Positions 20,987-28,458 of a stretch of 28,809 nt of DNA are shown one piece after another. Made by a program: the position numbers and the translations under genes. Each line of letters begins with the position of its first letter. Positions within the stretch are counted from its first letter, which is position 1. The notes under the pieces were generated by a model that worked only from the letters and a program-made list of their open reading frames with translations, was not told where the DNA came from and did not search any database. The stretch spans positions 1-28,809 of IMG/VR virus record IMGVR_UViG_3300047276_000467; one strand, given 5' to 3'. Origin of the DNA: a virus.

Positions 20987-21883
20987 TTACGAGAAGGTGA
21001 TCTTCTGGAGCGCGTCCGGGTTGCCCTTGCCAGAGCCGATCAGCCAGTTGGCCGAGAGCTTGTGCAGACCGGCAGACCAGTCGTACCAGTAGCGGAGAGC
21101 GTAGGAGAACTGGCTGTCCGGGTCGGTCACGATCGTCTGTTCGCCACCACCGGTGGTCGGAGCGGCAGGGACGCGGGTCACGACAACGAGGCCTTCCTTG
21201 CAGGAGACGACACCGTTGAGGCCGGTTTCAAGGCCAGCGGCATCGAAGCCATTGTACTCGTAGAAGTCGATACCGTGGATCATACCGAGGCGGTTGCCAC
21301 GGATGACATCAGAAGTACCGATGGAGAACGCCTGGGCGATCACCGGGTCGGAAATCAGCTGCTGGTAGGCATCGGGAGAGACGAGGGCGGCACGGCCTTC
21401 CTGGGGAAGGTTAGCGAGCGTAAGGCTCTTGGCGATGTTGGAGACGGCGATACGGTTGAAACCGCTCTGCGCGCCGTCATAGCCGGCCTCGAAAGAGTTG
21501 TCCACCTTGCCGAGAACCTGGTCGAACAGGGACTTGACGACAGCGTTAGCCATCGGAGCCATAAAGAGGCGGCGAAGGCGTTCCAGGGAGAGCGTGGCGA
21601 CTTCGTAGTCGGTGAACGCAACCGTGACGTGTTTTTGGTCAACCAGGGTCACAGGGACATCGGTCGAGACAGCGTCAGAGGCGACGAAGCCGGTGGCGCG
21701 ATCGTAGTTAGCCGCCGTGAACTTACCGGCGTAGCGGGTGTGAACCGTAGTACCGCGCTCGGCGACATAAGCGCCGAAGTCGGTGACAGCGATCTTGGTG
21801 AGGGGCTGAAGCTGGGGAACAAGCGTCCGCAGGGACTCTTCGGCCACAAGCTGGAGGGTCAAGCCCCCGATAGCGTTAGACAT
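20987..21883 (-). CDS. Major capsid protein (HK97 fold, P22-coat-like)
   Basis: The 298-residue product forms the head shell. The segment about 45-120 (RYAGKFTAANYD, then STDVPVTLVDQKHVTVAFTDYE, then a long helix SLERLRRLFMAPMANAVV) matches the pattern of P22-coat-like HK97-fold proteins: an E-loop-like region, a conserved [ST]TDVPV strand and a spine-helix-like segment. The C-terminal strand-rich end (YALRYWYDWSAGLHKLSANWLIGSGKG) resembles the A-domain/P-domain end of such proteins. The gene follows the protease and scaffold and is followed by a strong terminator, as expected for the most expressed gene. It holds the only ACGT in the window, coding for its K-H-V. The leader lacks a Shine-Dalgarno (aatacactact). 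Confidence 0.8.
   Translation of the reverse strand: MSNAIGGLTLQLVAEESLRTLVPQLQPLTKIAVTDFGAYVAERGTTVHTRYAGKFTAANYDRATGFVASDAVSTDVPVTLVDQKHVTVAFTDYEVATLSLERLRRLFMAPMANAVVKSLFDQVLGKVDNSFEAGYDGAQSGFNRIAVSNIAKSLTLANLPQEGRAALVSPDAYQQLISDPVIAQAFSIGTSDVIRGNRLGMIHGIDFYEYNGFDAAGLETGLNGVVSCKEGLVVVTRVPAAPTTGGGEQTIVTDPDSQFSYALRYWYDWSAGLHKLSANWLIGSGKGNPDALQKITFS
21627..21630. other. The only ACGT found in the window
   Basis: This palindrome encodes His-Val (CAC-GTC) in the major capsid protein. His-Val cannot be written without either ACGT or CATG, the two avoided tetramers, so the site is forced by the protein sequence. Confidence 0.75.
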
Positions 21884-21910
21884 AGTAGTGTATTAGGGTT
21901 GAGGGTGAAA

Positions 21911-22372
21911 TTAGCGAAGGCCAGAAGCGCGGAGGATGGCGGCGCGGTTCTTGGTGTAGAACTCGGAGGCGGCCTTGGCATCCTTCTGCTTGAGGGTAGC
22001 CCATTCCTGGGCGACTTCTTCATCGGTCTTGCCGGCTTCGGCGAGGAGAGCCGGGGAGACTTCGACCGGCTCGACACCGACAGAGGCGGCAATCTTGGCG
22101 GCCTTCTTGGCGGCGGTCTCAAAGGACGCTTCGACAGCGGCCTTTTCCTTGATAGCCTTCTCGGCGGCCGCAACGGCCTCGGCGAGCTTGGCTTCGTTGG
22201 AGGCGATCATAGCTTCAAAGTTGGCCAGCTTGGTGGCGACTTCGGCAAGCTCGGCTTCCTTGGAAGCAAGAACTTCGTTCAGCTTGGCGACCTGGGCGGC
22301 GTGCGCTTCAGCTTCGGCAGTCTTGCCGGTGAACGCTTCCTTGAGCTTCGTAAGGGTATCTTCGAGAGACAT
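21911..22372 (-). CDS. Scaffolding-like coiled-coil head protein
   Basis: The 153-residue product is Ala/Glu/Lys-rich with long heptad-patterned helices (about 10-100: VAKLNEVLASKEAELAEV and following) and a compact helical end (about 115-150). Position between the head protease and the capsid gene, and the coiled-coil character, are typical of scaffolding proteins that template the procapsid and are then removed by the protease. A head decoration role is less likely given the composition. The leader (ctctaacaaatccct) has no Shine-Dalgarno. Confidence 0.7.
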   Translation of the reverse strand: MSLEDTLTKLKEAFTGKTAEAEAHAAQVAKLNEVLASKEAELAEVATKLANFEAMIASNEAKLAEAVAAAEKAIKEKAAVEASFETAAKKAAKIAASVGVEPVEVSPALLAEAGKTDEEVAQEWATLKQKDAKAASEFYTKNRAAILRASGLR

Positions 22373-22404
22373 AGGGATTTGTTAGAGATAGCGATGAGTC
22401 AAAG

Positions 22405-23217
22405 TTAGACCGCCTCGACAGCTTCGTCCATCGAGCCGTAAAGGCCGGTGACGAGGCCGCGCGCGGCGGCCTTTTTGCCGGAGAAGACCTGGCCTTCCAT
22501 ATCGGCATCCTGGGCGAACATACGGACGCGCTTTACGGCCGCCTTGAACTCGGCGTGGGTCTCATTGACATCGTCCTGGAGTAGCTGGCGCTGTTTATCG
22601 GACAGAGTCGTACCCTCAATACCCATCGCCTTGTATTCGCCGGACTTGATGACTTCCATCTTGATGCCTTCGGCGGCGTAGGCTTCGGAGAAATCGGCGA
22701 AAGCGATATACACGCCGATCGCACCGACATCGGCGCTGGGGGACGCGCAGAAGCGCTTGGCCTGGGATCCGATGAAGTAAGCGGCAGAACAGGCCTCGCT
22801 GTCCGTGTAGGACATAGTCGGCTTGGTCATCTTGAAGATTTGATTGGCCAGCTCCGGCACGCCGGCGGTAGTGCCGCCAGGAGAGTTAATGTCGAAGATG
22901 ACATTCTCGACAGCCGGATTTGCTTCGGCCTGGGCGACATACTCGGAAATATCGTCCACATCGACCGCTCCGCAGAGTTTCTCAAGGTCGGAAAGACCTT
23001 TTCCGATGACACCCTGGATAGGGATGATGGCGGTATTGCCGTGGATCTCCATCTCGCGCGGCTTACCGAACATCAGTTCAAGCATCTGGCGAACATCGGA
23101 GGCCTTGGAGTCCAGGTTGAAGGTGACATCCTTGGTACTCTCGATGTAGGCCTTGGCCTTGGTGGGCTCAAGCATCAGAGTTCGGCCGGTCTTTAGGGCT
23201 TTGATGAGATGGTTCAT
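22405..23217 (-). CDS. S49 (SppA/lambda C-like) head maturation protease
   Basis: The 270-residue product is a serine protease that would process scaffold and perhaps portal in the procapsid. S49 features: strand IPIQGVIGKG (66-74), NVIFDINSPGG (105-115), nucleophile S144 in EACSAAY, DVGAIGVY (163-170) and catalytic Lys K196 in SGEYKAMG. The oxyanion segment SPGG is intact. Unlike the lambda C gene, there is no long C-terminal scaffold extension; the scaffold is a separate gene, 32 nt downstream. The leader is A/T-rich (about 12 consecutive T/A pairs) without a Shine-Dalgarno, unlike the neighbouring overlaps. Confidence 0.9.
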   Translation of the reverse strand: MNHLIKALKTGRTLMLEPTKAKAYIESTKDVTFNLDSKASDVRQMLELMFGKPREMEIHGNTAIIPIQGVIGKGLSDLEKLCGAVDVDDISEYVAQAEANPAVENVIFDINSPGGTTAGVPELANQIFKMTKPTMSYTDSEACSAAYFIGSQAKRFCASPSADVGAIGVYIAFADFSEAYAAEGIKMEVIKSGEYKAMGIEGTTLSDKQRQLLQDDVNETHAEFKAAVKRVRMFAQDADMEGQVFSGKKAAARGLVTGLYGSMDEAVEAV

Positions 23218-23244
23218 TGTGGTGTAAAAAATAAAAAGAAGAAA

Positions 23245-24867
23245 TCACTCCCCCATAGGGTCTTCAAAGGTGTCGTCCTCGCTGTCGAGTTCTTCGACCT
23301 CCTTCTTGGCCTTATTGGCTTCGCGCTTCTCGTTTTCCTCGTCTTCGTCCATACCGGCATCGTCTTCGTTCTCTCCGGGTTCTTCCCCGGTGATATCGGC
23401 CAGACCGACATTGGTAGGCTTGATCAGCATCCAGAGAGGCACATCGAACTCCTTGGCGGTATCGACATACATCTTGGCTTCGATGGCGCGGCGGCGCAGG
23501 AGCTCGGAGAAGTGTTCGCCTTCTTCCTGGCAGTTCTCGCCGATGGTCTTGAGACCCATCTCGATGTCGGCACGGTTCTGGGCGGCATCTCGGCCGGCAT
23601 CGACCGTGACGCGCTTGGGGGTAGTCCAGATGACCTTTTCCCATCCTTCGACGCTGGGCAGTTCGCCGCGAGCGATGGCATCGCCGATCACATAACCCCA
23701 GACAGGGGTGAGGAAGCGGTTGATGAGGACAGACTGGATGTACTGGAACTTGCGGTCTGCCTTGGCAACGATGAGGCGCATAGCCGCACCGGAAGCCGCA
23801 CCTGGATCGCAGATGAACTCATACGGAAGAACGCCCATCACGGAGTCACGCTGAAGGTGCTCCATAAAGCCGTTGAAGGTCGGGTTCGGGCGGTTGGACT
23901 GGAAAGACTCAAGCTTTTCACCAGGGGAGAGAGCCAGGATCTTGCCGCCGATGAAGGTAGAAGCTTCATCCGGGTCGGTAAGGCCATTGCCGCTGACATC
24001 CTGTGGGCGCATACCAAAAGCCTCAAAGTCGGACTGAGCTCCGTCAAATTGGGCGGTTTCGCGCGAAATGGTGCGGGTGATATCGCCATTCATCTTCACC
24101 GCAAACTTTTCAAGCGAGATGATTTCCAGCATATCCACGATATTATTGATCGAGTGCTGAAGGGGGCTGTAGGCGCGAGCACCGGAAGCGACTTCCGGCT
24201 CGTAGATGTGCATAATCGCCGGGGCGGGAACTCGCCGGCTGGAGCCGTCAGAGCGGATGATATTGTACCAATCCGGCTTACCGTAAGGGCCAAAATGGAT
24301 GCCATCCACCTCGTTGGGCGGCGGGGCTCCGCTCTGATTGCTGGAGACTCGGTGAGCCTCAATCATCTGGAGTTTCGGCTCGTTGGAGCCATCGCGCGTC
24401 TTGATCACGAAAATCTCGCCGTCACGATACATCAGACGAGGAATGATCTTCTGGATCTCGTAGAAATTGAAACGACCGGTGATGTCGCAGGGGTTGCGCG
24501 CCCAGGCATCGAAGTACTCTTCGTACTTGTGATCCATAGCCGAGTTGCCGGTGCGAGCCTGGGCTCGGATACCGTTACCGACCGTGTAGAGCGTGACATC
24601 TGACAGGATCTGACGGATGATGCCGGCGTTCAGCTCCATCCAGCGCATCTTGCGCGTGGTCTCAAGACGGTCGAAGACCGTCATCGTCTTCTTGAAGTCA
24701 GTCGGCCAGGACGACCAGATCCAGGAACGCTTATTTGAGAACTTTGCGCTCTCGAAATTAGAGAAGATACCGGGGCCGCCGGTAGCCTGTTTCTTCAGCT
24801 TCGGATCAGCTCCAGCGCCCTTTTTAGTGGGCTTTGCGGAAGCTTTCTTGAGTTTTTTGCGCGCCAT
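23245..24867 (-). CDS. Portal protein (lambda B family)
   Basis: The 540-residue product forms the dodecameric DNA channel at the head vertex. It shows lambda-portal features: FDRLETTRKMRWMELNAG (65-82), SDVTLYTVGNG, a DGEIFVIKTRDG strand, an IMHIYEPEVASGARAYSPLQ segment in the middle and PYEFICDPGAASGAAMRLI. The N terminus (1-30) is Lys-rich. The last about 46 residues are very acidic (EDDAGMDEDEENE and EELDSEDD), plausibly a flexible tail in the head interior. It lies between gpW-like and protease genes, exactly as lambda W-B-C. The 6-nt spacer to gpW suggests coupling. Confidence 0.9.
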   Translation of the reverse strand: MARKKLKKASAKPTKKGAGADPKLKKQATGGPGIFSNFESAKFSNKRSWIWSSWPTDFKKTMTVFDRLETTRKMRWMELNAGIIRQILSDVTLYTVGNGIRAQARTGNSAMDHKYEEYFDAWARNPCDITGRFNFYEIQKIIPRLMYRDGEIFVIKTRDGSNEPKLQMIEAHRVSSNQSGAPPPNEVDGIHFGPYGKPDWYNIIRSDGSSRRVPAPAIMHIYEPEVASGARAYSPLQHSINNIVDMLEIISLEKFAVKMNGDITRTISRETAQFDGAQSDFEAFGMRPQDVSGNGLTDPDEASTFIGGKILALSPGEKLESFQSNRPNPTFNGFMEHLQRDSVMGVLPYEFICDPGAASGAAMRLIVAKADRKFQYIQSVLINRFLTPVWGYVIGDAIARGELPSVEGWEKVIWTTPKRVTVDAGRDAAQNRADIEMGLKTIGENCQEEGEHFSELLRRRAIEAKMYVDTAKEFDVPLWMLIKPTNVGLADITGEEPGENEDDAGMDEDEENEKREANKAKKEVEELDSEDDTFEDPMGE

Positions 24868-24873
24868 AATGCT

Positions 24874-25116
24874 TTAAAGACCTCGGAAGTTGTTGAGCAT
24901 ATTGCCCACACGGACGCGGTCGATGCCGCCGTAAACTTCTGGAAGCTTGATCTGGAGGGCGTAACGGCACTCCAGGAGGATGGTCGGAGGATCGATAGGC
25001 CAGTCCTTGCGGATGTCCGTACCGGAGTCCTTATATTCCATAATCGTCTTACCTTCGGTGACCAGGGAGATCGCTTTGGCGCGGATAGCCTCGATCTCCG
25101 GCACATCAAGGGTCAT
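24874..25116 (-). CDS. gpW-like head-tail joining protein
   Basis: The 80-residue product is read from ATG 25116. It matches the small lambda gpW pattern in size, order (between TerL and portal) and outline: an N-terminal helix EIEAIRAKAISLVTEGKT, a strand pair, a second helix and a C-terminal GGIDRVRVGNM segment like gpW's basic end. It would bind the portal to close the filled head. An in-frame ATG at 25164 would add 16 residues of no obvious family character. The upstream region contains a large inverted repeat and no Shine-Dalgarno. Confidence 0.7.
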   Translation of the reverse strand: MTLDVPEIEAIRAKAISLVTEGKTIMEYKDSGTDIRKDWPIDPPTILLECRYALQIKLPEVYGGIDRVRVGNMLNNFRGL

Positions 25117-25190
25117 AAAGATGCCCTTGGGGGAGGTAGACCCACGATAATGCACGAATGCCATAACAATTAGCGCATAGTCAAAGGTGG

Positions 25191-25254
25191 GCCTGTAACC
25201 CTCCCAACAACACGCATCGAGAGCCACCCAACACGAAAAAAGAGGGCTACAGGC
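25191..25254 (-). other. Long inverted repeat between TerL and gpW genes
   Basis: Arms at 25191-25203 and 25242-25254 form a 13-bp stem on the minus strand with one G-U pair and a 38-nt loop that begins with TTTTTT. It is the only substantial non-coding stretch in the late operon (25117-25258). It could be a regulatory leader, an RNA-processing site or part of a promoter/terminator region. Its distal arm starts 2 nt after the TerL stop. Confidence 0.6.
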
Positions 25255-25258
25255 TTAA

Positions 25259-27112
25259 TCACAGGGTTGGCTTGTCTTCCGGTTTGTCAACAGGCTTTTC
25301 TTCGGCGTTCTTGTTCTTACCACGGCCAACCAGCTTGGCCATCAGCGCGGGGAGCATCCCGATGACCTCGCAGTCCCACAGGTGGTTGGCGCGCTCGCCA
25401 ATCTGAAGCCAGATCGGCTTGCCGGCCTCCGTGCGGGTACGGTGCTCGGATTGCATCTGCTTGCGGTACTCTTCGCCGGCATCCTGGGGGTAGGTGTGTA
25501 GGCCAGCCCTGCGTAGGCGGGTGATGGAGTCCTTGAGCACCAGGTTGGAGAACATAAACATACGGCAAGACTGCTTTCCGACCTGGACAATCTTGGCCGG
25601 CGAGTAAGGCCGGTAGGCAATCTTTACTCCGTAGGGGGTGGATACCTTCCAGGGGAACTCGTTGTTACCGGAGCCCTTGGTGGCGTTCCAGCCGTAGCTC
25701 GCGCAATTCCGGTAGACTTCGTCCATATTCGGGCCGTCACCGGAGTCCACGAACACGAAGGTGTCCGGCACACCCCATCGGCGTTGCTCGTTCCGGACAT
25801 CCTCCCAGGACTCCATATACCCCCACCATACCAGGCGGGAGCGACCTTCGGCGCTCCAGGAGCGGACGACACCGTAGAAGCCCTTGCGTTGCACATCGAC
25901 CGCCAGGAAGCGGAGCCGGTTGAACATCGGCTTGGAGCGATCTTCCTCGGTGAACGGAGGTGGGCATAGCTTGCCGTTGAAATTGGCGGCCTCATCAGCC
26001 CAGTCCTCGCCCATAAGGTATCCGCTGGGCAGGACTTCGCCTCCGTTGTCATCCGGATCGTCAGACCAGGGCAAGGCCAGTCGCTTCTGTTTGAAGTCCT
26101 TGCGTTTGCTTTCTTCGCCGTGCTCATCGAAAGATTGGGATGCCTCGATACATTCAACGGCCAGGTCTCCCCAGGACAGACCCCACAGCATAGCCAGGGA
26201 ATTAAAATGAAATCCTCGCCGGCCTTTCGGCGCGTTCAGATTGATAGGCAAATACTCGGCCTCCTTGCACATCTCGGCTCGGACGCTGTTTCGGTCAAGG
26301 TAGGTGTGCTTGCAATGCTTGCACTCGTAGGTCGTGCCGGAGCGAACCTTGTCCAGATCCCATCCGTTGGCCGTCTTTGCGTCTGCCGGGTACTTGATCT
26401 GCACCCACTCGAAAGCCTGGCGCGTACCGCAGGACACGCACTTGAACGACCATTCAGACCGGTCTGTGGAATTAAATAAATCGGTGAACTCATCACCCTC
26501 CACGCCCCCCTGTGAGACGAAGACCGATTTGCCCTGCCAGGTGAAGGCGGTTCGGCGAGCCAGGGCTTGCTTGAGGTGACCTTTAGGCCATTGCCAACAT
26601 TCGTCACCGCCGAGGAAGCGGATGGATCGGCGCTGGAGGTTGCGCTCGTTGTTCGCGCCAAGCACCCAGGTGACATTCCGTTCAAACTGGGTGGTGTGCC
26701 ACTTGCTACGCTCGGCCTGGGAAAGCCGGTCGCGCGTGGGCGGCGTGTTATCCCACAAAGGCCGGAGGCGGGTCTGTTGCCAGTCCTGGGCGTTCAAGTC
26801 CACATCCTGGAGCAGGAGCATCGGGCCGGGTGTGCGGGAAGGCACGAAGGCAGACCACAGCTCAAGAACCATCGACTTGCCACTCTGGACATTGCCCATC
26901 ACCACGATGGTCTCGACCTCCGGATCCTGGAGCGCGCGGAGGATGGGCGCGAGATATGGTGTTGACTCTATGCGGAACGGCCCTGGTTGTGGGGAGTAAG
27001 GCACATTCTTGATATTCTTCTCAAGCCAGTCGATGATGTCACCGTCCGGGTCTGGCGCGAGCAGACTCCGGAGCGCGGCTTCAAACAGGATCTCCGTCTT
27101 GCTGGATTTCAT
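25259..27112 (-). CDS. terL: Terminase large subunit (GpA family)
   Basis: The 617-residue product packages DNA with an N-terminal ATPase and a C-terminal nuclease. Visible: Walker A GNVQSGKS (73-80), an acidic pair D170/E171 in FLGGDECW, a zinc-ribbon-like pair C225-x2-C228 and C264-x2-C267, and nuclease acids D406 (FLAVDVQ) and D456 (FVFVDSGDG). These match phage lambda GpA/PF05876 terminases, which usually cut at cos sites, so this phage may have cohesive ends. It overlaps the TerS gene by 32 nt. The stop lies beside a large inverted repeat. No cos site was identified in the window. Confidence 0.9.
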   Translation of the reverse strand: MKSSKTEILFEAALRSLLAPDPDGDIIDWLEKNIKNVPYSPQPGPFRIESTPYLAPILRALQDPEVETIVVMGNVQSGKSMVLELWSAFVPSRTPGPMLLLQDVDLNAQDWQQTRLRPLWDNTPPTRDRLSQAERSKWHTTQFERNVTWVLGANNERNLQRRSIRFLGGDECWQWPKGHLKQALARRTAFTWQGKSVFVSQGGVEGDEFTDLFNSTDRSEWSFKCVSCGTRQAFEWVQIKYPADAKTANGWDLDKVRSGTTYECKHCKHTYLDRNSVRAEMCKEAEYLPINLNAPKGRRGFHFNSLAMLWGLSWGDLAVECIEASQSFDEHGEESKRKDFKQKRLALPWSDDPDDNGGEVLPSGYLMGEDWADEAANFNGKLCPPPFTEEDRSKPMFNRLRFLAVDVQRKGFYGVVRSWSAEGRSRLVWWGYMESWEDVRNEQRRWGVPDTFVFVDSGDGPNMDEVYRNCASYGWNATKGSGNNEFPWKVSTPYGVKIAYRPYSPAKIVQVGKQSCRMFMFSNLVLKDSITRLRRAGLHTYPQDAGEEYRKQMQSEHRTRTEAGKPIWLQIGERANHLWDCEVIGMLPALMAKLVGRGKNKNAEEKPVDKPEDKPTL

Positions 27113-27737
27113 CGGCTTGCGGGTTTACTGTCTCCTCCTTGATCACCTCGATAGAAACAATCTCCTGGACTGCTTCCTGTGCTTCTTCGGCCTGGTTGGA
27201 CAGTCGCTGAAGGATGCGGGTCACCTCTGACTCGATTGCCTTCATCGCCGTGCCAGGAGAGTCTGGGTTTGCTTTGACGGCCAGCTTGGTCGGTAGCTGG
27301 GAAAGCTCGTTGCGGATCGAAAGCAGAACCTTGCCGAAGCGGTCGATGGCGGTCTGGGTCTTGATGTACTCCTTGGCGGCGATGCCGCGCGCGTGGAGTT
27401 CCTTCTCCAGGGTGACCAGGGTCTTGACCAGCTTGTCGTAGGTGGCGTAGCTCTTGGACTGGTTAGGAGATTGCTCGTCCAGGTCTCGCATATACTGGCG
27501 ATAGGCCAGCGCCTTGAGCTCCCGGTGCTGTTCTACCAGCTGGGCGAAGTCCTTGTCCTCTTCGTTGGTTTCGGAATTAAAAGAAACGGAGTTGTCGTTG
27601 CGCCGGTGGGCGCGTGAGTTGTACCAGGCTTCGGCCGACTCGATGGAGTCGGTCGGCATACCCTGGTTGATGAAGCCGTTGATGGCTTGCCTTGAGATGC
27701 CCAGGCGCTCGGCGATGTCAACCGGTCGGACGCTCAT
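27081..27737 (-). CDS. terS: Terminase small subunit (Nu1-like)
   Basis: The 218-residue product has an N-terminal winged-helix-like HTH (residues 5-28, VDIAERLGISRQAINGFINQGMP), as in lambda Nu1, that would bind the packaging site. A helical, charged middle (about 60-200) probably makes the oligomer, and an acidic tail (PQADEIQQDGDPV) contacts the large subunit. It directly precedes and overlaps TerL by 32 nt. The ATG shares ATGA with the previous gene's stop. It is slightly longer than Nu1 (181 residues). Confidence 0.8.
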   Translation of the reverse strand: MSVRPVDIAERLGISRQAINGFINQGMPTDSIESAEAWYNSRAHRRNDNSVSFNSETNEEDKDFAQLVEQHRELKALAYRQYMRDLDEQSPNQSKSYATYDKLVKTLVTLEKELHARGIAAKEYIKTQTAIDRFGKVLLSIRNELSQLPTKLAVKANPDSPGTAMKAIESEVTRILQRLSNQAEEAQEAVQEIVSIEVIKEETVNPQADEIQQDGDPV

Positions 27738-28219
27738 TTCTTCTTACGCGCATTTGAGTACGCTTTGCAGAGTTTCTCGGATCGCATATAGATGCTGGGT
27801 TCCAGGCCTACGCGCTTCTGGATATACTTCACGCGCCAGGAGATCATCGCCTTGGAGGTGTCGTGGCGTTTCGCGAGATCGCCCATCGACTTGTAGCCAG
27901 GTACGCCCAAGGCCATCTTCATACAATCCGCGTGGAGCTTCACTTCGGGCGACCGGGAGCAGTCGAAGGCATCTATCACCCTGGCGACCACGCTGACCAG
28001 CAGGTCTTTCATCGGGCCGGCATTTTCCGGTACGCCCGGCTTCACGCCGTGCTTCTCGATCCACCACTCGTTCGTGATGTAGCGGTTCGGGCCTTGAGGT
28101 GGATCCGGATTGGTGGGGTTGTCCAGGTTGACTCCGGACTCCTTGAGCTTGATCCTGTCTTCCGGGGAAAGACCGGCTAAAAAAGAAACCCACACTTCAT
28201 CGAGGGGGCGGGGCTTCAT
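27734..28219 (-). CDS. DNA-binding protein with C-terminal HTH
   Basis: The 161-residue product has a helix-turn-helix near its C terminus (111-135, SMGDLAKRHDTSKAMISWRV) preceded by a helical linker (VVARVIDAFDCSRSPEVKLHADCMKMAL) and a Pro-rich N terminus (NPTNPDPPQGPN). The end is Lys/Arg-rich. It is coupled by ATGA to both neighbours and lies before TerS, so it may control late genes or packaging. A sigma-region-4-like reading is possible from the HTH alone but cannot be proven. Confidence 0.6.
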   Translation of the reverse strand: MKPRPLDEVWVSFLAGLSPEDRIKLKESGVNLDNPTNPDPPQGPNRYITNEWWIEKHGVKPGVPENAGPMKDLLVSVVARVIDAFDCSRSPEVKLHADCMKMALGVPGYKSMGDLAKRHDTSKAMISWRVKYIQKRVGLEPSIYMRSEKLCKAYSNARKKK

Positions 28220-28422
28220 CGGTCGCGCAGGTCTTTCAGCTGTACGATGGTGGCGGCAATGACACGCGCGTCTTCGATCATTCCATCCAGCAGGTCACGG
28301 CTATGCTCGTCTTTGTGGACTGCGTGATAGGCCAGGCCGGAGTGGATGAGCTTGCCCACGATGACGGAAAGCTTCTCGATGCTCGCATCGAATTGTTCCT
28401 TTTCTGTCTCGGTCAAAGCCAC
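28216..28422 (-). CDS. Small hypothetical protein, GTG start
   Basis: The 68-residue product is helical and charged, with His-rich centre (HSGLAYHAVHKDEHSRD). The start codon is GTG at 28420-28422 (minus strand), because the expected ATG is absent at that place. Its stop shares ATGA with the next gene. No motif is recognised; it is part of the leftward operon before the DNA-binding and terminase genes. Confidence 0.5.
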   Translation of the reverse strand: MALTETEKEQFDASIEKLSVIVGKLIHSGLAYHAVHKDEHSRDLLDGMIEDARVIAATIVQLKDLRDR

Positions 28423-28458
28423 TATGCCAAAGTTCTTATCCCTGGCAAGTGACCATTG

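Noticed and set aside
21062-22408. 448-residue open frame on the + strand
   Set aside because: It is antisense to the capsid and scaffold genes, crosses both of them and the gap between, and is Gly/Leu/Arg-rich without motifs; long antisense frames arise here from the C/G-ending codon bias.
23209-24603. 464-residue open frame on the + strand
   Set aside because: It is antisense to the portal gene, whose family motifs are clear; composition is typical of shadow frames.
25164-25227. Longer starts for the gpW-like gene (25164 or 25227)
   Set aside because: The added residues have no gpW character, and the 25227 start lies within the inverted repeat; 25116 gives the family length.
25117-25258. 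Sigma70-type promoter before gpW (TTTGACT near 25180)
   Set aside because: No -10 like box is found at proper spacing; too weak to list.
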